The position numbers and the translations under genes are program-made. From positions 10,292,001 to 10,356,000 of the forward strand of contig OY755178.1 of the NCBI GenBank assembly GCA_963576735.1: 64,000 bases of DNA, read 5' to 3'. The stretch is from Bedellia somnulentella. Lineage: Eukaryota > Arthropoda > Insecta > Lepidoptera > Bedelliidae. Positions 22,801 to 34,800 of this stretch are shown piece after piece. The notes beneath the pieces were generated by a model, which saw nothing but the letters and a program-made list of their open reading frames with translations, made no database searches and was not told the origin of the DNA. How positions within the stretch are numbered: the stretch's first letter is position 1; each line of letters starts with the position of its first letter.

Positions 22801-25800
22801 TTACAGGGTTTTATACAATGAAGGTTCATAGATCTCCAACAACCCGAGGGAAGAAATGGATTCATGCTATTCTAAGTAGACACCACACAGCTCCAATAAA
22901 TAAAACTATGGGCAATACATTTTACTTTTAAATACTAGACCAAAAGACATACTAGGTCAGACGTCAACACTTTTCAGCGTCTCGTATAATAAAAATTTGG
23001 AAATGTTTCGCCTGTATTGGCTTTAGTTTTGTATATAAAATGTATATGTACGGGCCTAACCTAACCTATTTATTTTCTAATACGTACGTGAAAACAAACA
23101 AACCGGCAGCATGGATGTCCTTGGGCATGATGGTGACACGCATGCTGTAGATCGCATGAAGGTTCGTTAGATACATAATATATTCGCGTGTCACACACAA
23201 GCGTTTTACTGCAAACTCTTAATCACGTCCATTATTCCCATTGGGATTGGCAGAGATTATCGATCGCCACTGAGCATGATCCTGGCAAATCTCTCTTGCT
23301 TTTCTTACATTAAATATTTGTCTTATTATCACTCTCATCAAAATGCATACTTTCGCTATTTTTTTGAGTCATATACCTATATCGTATAGCTTCTATCTAT
23401 ATCCTTATTATAGTTCATGATGCGCACGTGTAATCCAAATATATCTTAGTCGAACCTTACTCGTTGTCTCATTTACTTGTCTCCAACCGCCATCCTTATA
23501 TGAGCTTGTCTGTAATTTTGTTTGTAATTTAAATAAGCAAGTTGTAGTTCGGTGCAGTGTATGGGGCTGTCTAGCAAAACGTGAAGTAAAATAGTACTTT
23601 TCAGAGGCCAACACTGCGCGGCATTGACGGAAATTTTATTTTTTTGCACGATTATTAATTGTTAAATAATTTATGGATTTACACCCAAAACAAAACGTTT
23701 GTTTTCCATATTTCAAATTTTGAGAGGTTATGGTCCCCTATCTTATATAAAAATGTTTAACGACATTGATGTTTTTAAAATATATGAGGTAAAATAACGC
23801 GCGTGGCATCTAGTGCGCTTTTCAAAATCTATGTAAAATTTTCTCCAATCGTATAGGTTATGGCAATTACAAATTACCTACCCATTTAAAATGTCAAGCT
23901 TATAATCCTATTTAAGGTCGCCGGAACGTCAGAATCGTTAAAAGCCACCAATTAGTTTGCCCAATTAAGTAAGGGTAACAAAGTGACGCCTTTCTGGTGA
24001 CGGTTTGCTAATCCCAATGCCAAATTTGAACTTCATATTCATTAATCCACGGGTTCTCTTAAGCAACTATATATTTTTTCAAAAATCCTATTAATAAATG
24101 CCCAGACAAGGCAAGGAAAGCACGGGTAAATTTCGATTTAAAGAAAAAAAATGTTTATTATTTGCCGCACCCGCGTTTGTACCTAAGGAGATATACCATA
24201 TGAGAATCTGATAAACATAATTTAAGTCAACTCTCAACGTTGACACCATAAATTTCCAAGTGGGTGACAAGGCATTGGGACCTTTACTATGTACAAAATA
24301 CCTACGGCAAACACTGATGAATTAGGGGGCTGGGGCTTTTCGGCCCACAAGTGGATCGGCCCGCGCGGGACGAAACACCCAAGAACTGTTTTTGAATGTG
24401 TCGTTTCGTCCCGCGGGCCGATCGGCTTGTGGGCCGAAAAGCCCCAGCACCCATGAATTATACCTTATTTTAAAGCCCGAGACGTCTACATGTACTTGTT
24501 TAAAGCGCATTATGAAGCATTTTAAATTCAAAAAGTTGCTTAATTACCAGTTGAATATCGAAGTAAAATAAATATCATTGCGAAAACATCTTTGTTTTAT
24601 ACTTTATGTATAAAATCATAACAAGAATATTTTTCCGTCGCAAATTCCAAAAGTGGCTGAGGAATTTATAATTCCTTGGCTCTGCCTATCTCGTCTAGGG
24701 AATTATAGCCGTGAGTATATGTATGTATGTACTTAATAAAAAAATTCAGGTCAGGATAGGAACGCACGTTTCTTGCATTATGATCATGGTATTTCCACTC
24801 AGCTACGAGTATTAATTAAATTCACACGTCCAATGAAAACTACTAAAAAAATACCACCGTTCGAAATGTTTTCAATAAGTAATTTAGATTTGTTACAATT
24901 TTTCAGAATTGGAAAACATCAAATTTAGGATCCATATTATTTAAAAATGTTGATGCAAAGAAGTTCAGAAAAAAAGAGAAGGTTCATAAAACTTTTATTG
25001 TACTGATATGGAAATATTATAATTGGTTGCGACAGCGTCATATTAGAGGATTCAGTAAAGAAAGGTATGGTTTTAATTTAATCTGGTATTGTTCTATATC
25101 TTATTCCTTTCTTACCACACACGCTTATCATACATTTTTGGAATAATGGAGTAAATCAATTATTGTGGCTTAGAATAATACTGTATAATAACTGGTGTCA
25201 GCTTAGAATAGCACTAGCCCATTTCTTCCGATGGGTGAACACCGGAACGTCGTCTCTTATGTACGTAAGAGGCGACTAACGGTATTGGGGCTTTTAAGGG
25301 ATTTTTGGGCGATGCGGTTGGAGACGCATCACCAACAACCTTTATTTTTAATTCCTTAGCTCTGGCTACTCATCTAGGGATTTATAGCTGTGAGTACTAT
25401 ACTACTATCCCATCTCTTCATGTTCATTCCTGTACATTTTTAAATATTAACTGGGTTGGGATGTGGATGTCCAAAATTTCATAAGTCACTATGTCTGCTT
25501 GTATAAATTACAAAAGTAGTTGAGGGATTGCTAATTTTTAAGCTCTATGACGTGTGTATCATTTAGGAATTATTGTTGTAACCGAGTCCTCTGTTATGTT
25601 ACAAAAATATTATTTATCAAATTATTTTGAAGAATAAACGTAAGAGATTACAGGTTGTTTTTAACACCACCTTCAATTTTGATATTCAGTGTTTTACCCT
25701 CTTTGTGATTTAACAATGATGATACGGGCTAAAGTAAATTCTATAAATACCAAAAGAAAAAAATATATTATTTCTTCCATTCCAATAGGTTTTAAATATT

Positions 25801-28800
25801 TTTCAATACAAATAATAGTCCATAAAGCGTAACAGATAACGGAATGTATAGCTTTTCTATAGATGTTTTGAAAAGCGGATTATCACGTACATTTCTCATG
25901 CCTCATTTTGATGCCTATAGCTCAGACCTAGGTTTATTATAGGCGTCAAGTGCTTATTTTATGTCAAATAGCCTTAAAACTGTTAGTATATATTAAGATA
26001 TATATTGTTGATATGACAAAATAATTGTATTGTATTAGGCTCTTTTTTTTAAATAAAGATAATTTATTTATTTCTACTGTGGCTATGTATAAAATTGAAA
26101 TCAAAACAAATTAAACATTCAGTACAAGAAAAATGTTACAATGCATTGTTTATTGTATCAATGTTGTTAAATAATATTGCTTATGTATCTGCGTCGATAA
26201 ATAAAAGATATATTTGCTTTTTGATTCTTGTTATTTAAAATGAGTAATGAGGAAAAAACGATATAACGCCCGATTTCTAAATTGAGTATTCAAGCTGAGA
26301 ACGACTTAAGACTCGCTTTGTCTCATTCAGTTGTTAAGATTTCAGTGCGACAGAACGATACTTAAGTTGTTCTCAGCTGGAATACTCAATTCAGAAATCG
26401 GATGTAAGTCTTTGTTTATGCGACCACCTTTAACTTAGTAAAGTTTTGTTTTATTTTATCGAATTGAATAAAGGAGGTACTCCAGCAGATTGTATGTATT
26501 TTTTTTTAATAAAAACACAAAAGAATAATGTACACACAGAAGAAGAAGTTATAAGCACTTTTTAAGTGATTCTAGTTCTTACCACTTTTTAAGTGATTTT
26601 TGGGCGATGCGGTTTGACACCTCTTGGACACCCATCGCCTTAAAACATTAATTTTATTATCTTTACCCCACGTAACTTCCAAAAGTGGCTGAGGAATTTC
26701 TTATTCTGAAGCTCCGGCTACCCCTTCTAGGGATTTATAATCTTGAGTACATGTATGTTACAAATATACGAGCTATCATAGTTGTTACCAAATGAAACGA
26801 AATACCTGCTTTATAAATGATGCTCTCTGCTCACATCACTTGAACGGTTGCACTTGGAATTTAGATTGGCGTTGCCAAGCCATGAGTATATGTAAGTATG
26901 CATGTTTTTGTGTATGTATGCTACGCGATTTCATCGTCAATGGCCAATCAATTTCAAAAATAATTTTTTGTTCTATTGTATATGTATCTGTGCATTAATA
27001 GCTGTGTAGTGTCGGCTTAGAAAAACACTACCCCATTTCTTCCGTTGGGTGTACGTAAGAGGCGACTAACGGTATTGGGTCTTTTGAGGGATTTTTGGGC
27101 GATGCGGTTGGAGACCCATCACCCCAACAACCTTAATTTCACCATCTTTTCCCCACGCAACTTCCAGAAGTGGCTGAGGAATTTCTAATTCCTTAGCTCT
27201 GCCTACCCCTTCTAGGGATTGATAGCCGTGAGTATATGTATGTATGTGTGTGCTTTGAGAGTGGTCAGAGTCGTCCCTTTAAATTTTCATTATGTCCGAT
27301 AGCCTGGTAATAAAAATATTTACAAAATATAAAAATACTACCGCTCACCCTATCGAGTACCGAATTTCCTATGTAAAATAAAGTCGTTTCAATTTCGTTA
27401 AAAAAAACATTTGTAAGAATGTCGTTTTTGAAGATAATTATTAGTTTTAAATAACAGTTTGGGTGCTGAGGCACTTTTACATATAATAGCAACCTGTTTG
27501 TAAATATTTTCTTTCGCTGGTTGGTGTAAAATCAATTATTTTATTGTTTATTGCGAATTAAAATCAGGATGTCATTAACTCATCATCCATTAAACTTATA
27601 AGTATAAATACTAAAATGAGTAGTTTAAATTTTCCGTAAATTCACTAGGTGTTTTGTAAAGAGAAGAAGACAAGAAACTCTTTACAACAATTTATAAATA
27701 TCATTGCTAATAACCGGTATCGTATTAAGTCGAATCAGCCCGCCCAATTTAACGATATTTTTATTATTAATTTTAAATTACATACATAAAGATCAAGATA
27801 AGATAAAAAATGTTTATTTTATAATCAAAAGAATTTATCTCTATTTTTTGAACGTCAAAAAACTTACGTATAAGTTAAATCTTACTCTACTGACTCTACT
27901 TCGGTGCTACATAAATTCCAAAAAGAGGTAGCCGGTGATGGGTTTCCAACAGTATAGCCCAAAAACCGGAACTGGAAAAGGTACCATACCCATAACACTA
28001 AGTTGCCTCTTACAACACTCATGGGTAGAAAGGAGTAGTGACCTTCTAATCCGGCACTACACGGCAAAGTATTTCTATTCTATATTATATTAATTGTACA
28101 GGCCTCGTAGCAGTCATCAGTAAAGGTTTTTTTATATATTAGGAATTATTGATGTAATGTGTATGATTCAATATAAACTGTGTAGCTGTGAAGAGTCAGC
28201 TTGCATTCATACAGTATCGTAAAAGGCAAATAAGGAAATCGCTTTTTATATCATTGTTGGGTTCTATATTTCTAAATCTTTTCAGAAAATTTGAGTTTTA
28301 TATCAGGCTACCCTTGTTGATAAAATATCATTTTAATAAAAAACACGATAATACTTTTTTTTTTTTTCCAAATAATGGACGGCTGGTTTCTCACCCATCC
28401 ATACCACTTCATGACCACACACTATATGAGTTTTTTTATGTTTCGGATCTACTTATTAGATTTGAGTAAAATATGGCAAAACAATTGCGCAATTTTTAGG
28501 TTTTCAGGAATCATCTTTACTTCATCTATATTCCATGACTCGACCATATGACAACACTTATCTTTGGCAGCGAATATTAGGTGAGGCAGAAGTATGAGAG
28601 CAGAATAAAGGCAGTAGAGTTACGATCTCTCAGGAAAAAAATAAATATGTAAAGTTATGCTATCGAGTAAGAAATAGAGTGTGATTATTAAATGGTGTAA
28701 TGTGAACGATGATATAGTATAAAAGATAGCAGTGAAAATGTAAGGATGATTTAGACACATAGAGAGAATGCAAGAAAATTGATCAAAGAGATATTAGAGC

Positions 28801-31800
28801 CAATGTGGACAGTTTTTTCAGAAGAAGTCTAGCATAGAGGATACAGTTAAATCAAATAGAGAATATACTCAAAAATGCTGGTTTCCAACGTTAGAAAAAC
28901 AAAATGCCGAACCTTACCTTTTTTTACACATAAAGGCAAGGTTTGCTATGATCCTATAGAGTGGCAATCGATAGTCTCAACTTACCCCAACGGGAACAAA
29001 AGGCGTAATGATGTATATTTGTTAATTTTATAATGAGTCATTAAAACTCTTCTTTTCAGATTAGCACATCCTTTAAACGACTGCAGTGTTAAAAATTGTG
29101 TATTTATCGGTAATGACAGCCAAATAAGGGACGCTGATGCAGTCGTCATACATTTACAACATGGTCTCTTCCCGCACATTGAGAACCGAAATTTGAAACA
29201 AAGATGGATATTCTTAACCGACGAAGCACCTCCTAACACTTTCTCACTAGCACCTGACAAGTCTTTTACAAAGCAAAATTTAGTCGATGTTTTTAATTGG
29301 TCTATGTCTTACAGGTACAGTTTTTATTTTACTTTATATTTCGTAGGTAACGTTTTTTGTATTCCATCATACATTTTCCCAAAACAATTAAGGCAAGGGC
29401 TTCCGATATATGAAATAAAGAAACCACCGTCAAATAATCGTATGCATGGACTGTTTATAAATATTTTCAATTATTATTATCTGCTTAGTGTCGGCTTAGA
29501 ATAGCCCTACCCCATTTCTTCCCGTGGATGTGCGTAAGAGGCGACTTGGGTTTTGGGCTTTATATACAAAGTACATTTATAATAAATGCATACAAATACA
29601 TACACATATTTATACCCATACTACTACCCTACAACGCTAACTGTCGAATTGAATTTACTGTTTACTTTTCAGAATAGAATCTGATATTCCAGTGCCATAT
29701 GGAAGAGTCATTCCTTTACCTGCCGAAGATACAAGATTAATTTATAGTATTATTCCATATTGGAATTATAAAAGAAGCAATGTTGTTGTCTCTATACTAG
29801 TGTCTAACTGTTTAAAGTATCGAATGAATTATGTGAATGAACTGAAGAAATATATTGCTGTCGACGTTTTTGGAAAATGCTCCACGGATCTGAAAAATGA
29901 GACGTACGTATTAAGAATTTTATGCTTGTTAAGTCAATAACAATAAAGTAACGCCCGATTTCTGAATTGAGTATTCAAGCTGAGAACGGCTTAAGTCTCG
30001 TTTTGTCTCATTCAGTGTTTAAGATTTCAATGCGACAGAACGATACTTAAGTTGTTCTCAGCTGGATTACTCAATTCAGAAATCGGGCGTAAATGAATTA
30101 ATATACTTCGTGTGTGGGATACTTAACACATCAAAAAGTTAAATAATAAGTAATGTACATATAAATAAAATGTAAGACCAAGAAACAAAGCATAAATTTA
30201 TATATAAGTGTTGCCATCGGCGGGATAGCGTTGCGACTTTCGGGTCTAGAAGCGAATCACGTGCCGACTAAATCAGACAATGCAAAATTGAAAAAATAAG
30301 ATTAATAAACTTATAGAACAAACGAAAGCTACCTTGTTATACTTTTGTAAACTTTTTATGTTGTATTTTATTTAAGTCTTATCCATTTGTATTTTTTACA
30401 TACATACATACATATACTCACGGCTATAAATCCCTAAAAGGGGTAGCCAGATCTGAGAAATTAGAAATTTCTCAGCCACTTTTGGAAGTTGAGCGGGGAA
30501 AAGATGGTAGAATAAAGGTTGTTGGTGATGGGTCTCCAACCGCATCGCCCAAGAATCCCTTAAAAAGCCCCAATACCGTTAGTTGCCTCTTACGTACACC
30601 CACCAGAAGAAATGGGGTAGTGCTATTCTAAGCCGACACTACACAGCTGTATTGTATTTTTTCTGAATAAATAATCTTTATTCTTTAGTAAGACTAATTA
30701 AACGCATCAAAAAAGGATATTTTTTGTTCGTGAAAACTTCATGAGGGGATTATTTCTAATGACATACATACATATACTCACGGCTATAAATCCCTTAACG
30801 GGGTAGCCAGAGCTTTGGAATGAGAAATTCCTCAGCCACTTTTGGAAATTGATTGGGGAAAAGATGGTAATAATAAATATTTTTGGTGACGGGTCTCCAA
30901 CCACTCGCCCAAAAATCACTTAAATTTTACGATCACCCACGAGTAGGAATGGGGTAGTGTTATTCTAAGCCTAAAGAAAGATCCTCGCTGGTGTCGATTT
31001 TTTTCTTTTCTTTATTTATTACAACAAAAAGGGGTTAGTGCTGGCTTTAATGGCTTATTCCGATTATCCACCCTAAAAAATCCTCCCTAAGTCGGATATT
31101 CGGAAACGCATGTCCGATTATCCACCCTGAACGGGGTGGATAATCGGAATTCATAATAAAATGTTTCTTCCGATTTTTTACCCCAAGTACAGTCATTCAC
31201 AGAAACATACTCACAACCTGGTCCAAGAAACTTCAACAGAGATATACATACCTACTTTCCTACTTACAGTCTGAATAAAATTATCCTGGTGGAAAGTTTT
31301 AATTTAATATTTATTGTTAAACGAAAAACTTAAGTAATCTTAAAAAAAAATAAAAAATTGCAGGTAAGCACCTGTAGATTTGGGTGAAAACCATTTAAAT
31401 TGACTGTTGTGACAAATGAAACTATAACAAGAAAGAAACTCGTAACAAAAAATAACAAAATTAAAACTTAGGGTCTTTTCACCACTGACACACAATAAAT
31501 AATAATTTACATGTTCCTGTAAAGGACTGTACGTAGGCAGGGTAGAAAATCGGAAGAAACATTTCATTATGAATTCCGATTATCCACCCCGTTCAGGGTG
31601 GATAATCGGACATGCGTTTCCGAATATCCGACTTAGGGAGGATTTTTTAGGGTGGATAATCGGAATAAGCCGCTTTAATTGATGAAAATTGATCAAAAAT
31701 AACTAGTTTAATTTTGGCCGTNNNNNNNNNNNNNNNNNNNNNNNNNNNNNNNNNNNNNNNNNNNNNNNNNNNNNNNNNNNNNNNNNNNNNNNNNNNNNNN

Positions 31801-34800
31801 NNNNNNNNNNNNNNNNNNNNNNNNNNNNNNNNNNNNNNNNNNNNNNNNNNNNNNNNNNNNNNNNNNNNNNNNNNNNNNNNNNNNNNNNNNNNNNNNNNNN
31901 NNNNNNNNNNNNNNNNNNNNNACACGCGACGGAAGCTTAAAAAATGGAGTAACTTCTCCCGTTTTCCCAAAATTTCCCAAAATTCTCCTTTACTTCTCTG
32001 CTGGAAAGTATACAAAAATCTGCGCAGAGGAGTATGAAGAATAATTGTACCAAGTTTCGTTAAAATCCGTCGAGTAGTTTTTGTTTCCATAAGGAACATA
32101 CAAACAGACAGACAGACAAAAATTTTACTGATTGCATTTTTGGCATCAGTATTATTATTTTGAAAATGTATTTCATGTACAGAATTGACCTCTGTACAGA
32201 TTTATTATAAGTATAGATAAGGTTGTATGATAGAGTGAAAAAGGAATGTTAATGTGGTTTGGGCACATAGAGATGATGGATGAAAATAAAGAGATATAAA
32301 GAGCCAATATGGATGGGTAGTAGAGAACGGCCTCGTAAAACGTATCTAGATCCGATAGAAAACATTCTTATAAAGGCGAGGGTCCGAAGTGAGAAGAATA
32401 AAAGAGCATCTCATACATGCTATAGAATAATTAATGTGAGGGTAGCAAGAGAAGTTTTTCAAGATGGTACTAAGTGGCGAACGATAGTCTCTGCCTACCC
32501 CAATGGGAATGATGGGCGTGAGTATACGGAAGTAAGTAAGTATTTAAAAAATATAAATATAATTATTATATAAGTCATAAAATATAAATAGATACAATAG
32601 CACAGTTTGTGAAATATATTTGGATATATCGCTTTTTTAACTGATGGCAACCCTGATTTGCGGCCATTTTTTCACAGGCAGCTATATATTGCATTTTTGG
32701 CATCAGTATCGATCCCTAATCACCACCTGATAGTTATTTTGATATATATCATGTACAGAATTGACCTCTCTACAGATTTATTATAAGTATAGATATGTAA
32801 TCAGAAGTACACTTCTGAGGGATCTCATTTCCACTGCATAAACTCAACTTTCACGCTTCTTCTGCCATGCCCAACATTCACTACCATACATCAACGTGGG
32901 AACCAGAATAGCACATTATGCACAGCCATTCGAGCCTTTTATGACAACGACTGGCTCGACTGTTTTAAACATGCTGGTTTTTTTAACTAATATTTAGTGA
33001 GTAATATAAAATTGTATGAACGAACTGTAGTAAAAATAATATTTTTTCAAATGTGGTATGCGTATATATTTTCTTTCGTGAAAAATAAGACATAAACAAA
33101 ATTTTGTTTTCATACATACACATTTTTCCTATTCACTTGATCAATTTTTATTTTAAAATAAATATTTTATTATTTTTAGTGATCTTCCATTATATTAATT
33201 ACGTAAAACTTATCTAGATCAGATAGAAAACATTCTTATAAAGGCGAGGGTCCGAAGTGAGAAGAATAAAAGAGCATCTCATACATGCTATAGAATAATT
33301 AATGTAAGGGAAGCAAGAGAAGTTTTTCAAGATCGTACTAAGTGGCGATCGATAGTCTCTGCCTACCCCAATGGGAATAATGGGCGTGAGTATACGGAAG
33401 TAAGTAAGTATTTAAAAAATATAAATATAATTATTATATAAGTCATAAAATATAAATAGATACAATAGCACAGTTTGTGAAATATATTTGGATATATCGC
33501 TTTTTTAACTGATGGCAACCCTGATTTGCGGCCATTTTTTCACAGGCAGCTATATATCATCATATAAGGAAAAAAAATAGCTTTAATTTCATATAAGAAA
33601 CATGCGTGTAACATATGAACGTATAAAACACTCCAAATTATAACCTACTTACACCTGGCTGCGAGGTAGTTGCGGCCAAATGTGCAATGGCACCTATCGA
33701 TTTTTAAATTCTCTATATACATTTTTATGATGTGGGTGGTATTATATTTGAATAACAAGTGAACGAAATTTTTCTCCGAATAATAATAAACATTAATTAA
33801 ATTAAAATTACTTGCGGCCACTTTTGCCTGGCTGCGTGCTGTCGGTATAATCTCCTATTCATAAACTTATGTTAAAATGTGTGTTTGACTCTGTACGCCA
33901 TGAACGTAGAGATTTAGCAGTGGGATCTTATACTATTATTGCTGGCTTAAATTGATGAAAATCGATCAAAAGTAACTAATTTAATTTTGGCCGTTGCGGT
34001 GGTGGTGACAAAATAAAACTACCCGTGTGAACTTACTTGATAGCCATATTCGAGTCATTATTGTACGAAAACATACATACCTGCATACATATACTCACGG
34101 CTATAAATCCCTAGATGGGGTAACCAGGGCTAAGAAGTTAGAAATTCCTCAGCCACTTTTGGAAAGTTAAGTGGGAAAAAGATGGTAAAATAAAGGTTGT
34201 TGGTGATGGGTCTCCAACCGCATCGCCCAAAAATCCCTTAAAAGCCCCAATATCGTTAGTCGCCTCTTACGTACACCTACAGAAGAAATGGGGTAGTGCT
34301 ATTCTAAGCCGACACTACACGGCTACGTACGAAAACTTACCTTAATAAATGAATCTCGTGTATATATCTCATATGTCCGAATATATATTTATTCTTTTAG
34401 TTTTTTTATAGGTGTCCGGGACATTTCCGCAACGATTGTCAGCGTGTCAATGAATACTTTTTTTATCTCGCGTTCGAAAATAGCGAGTGTAAGGAATATT
34501 TTACTGAAAAAGTGTACCATAACGCATTTAGCAAAGGCGCAGTTCCAATCATAATGGGCCCTTCTAGATACGACTGTGATAAGTTATTACCACCATCATC
34601 ATATATACATATAGATAATTATAATAGTCCTAAAGAACTCGCTGAGTTTATATTACACCTTAGTCAGAATCATCAAGAACTGGTGTTTTATCATGCATGG
34701 AGAAAAGAATTCGAAGTCGTAAACGAACACGGATTTTTTGGGACCAAGTCAAAACACATGTGCAGAATATGTGAAGCTTTAAACTATAACGATGATGCAT

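Noticed and set aside
27882..28067. Minus-strand 61-codon ORF
   Set aside because: It lies inside an S1 repeat copy; the same false frame recurs at 56159, 46891 and 37292.
31647..32099. Open frames running through the N block
   Set aside because: They exist only because N was translated as X. The real flanks are a dispersed repeat.
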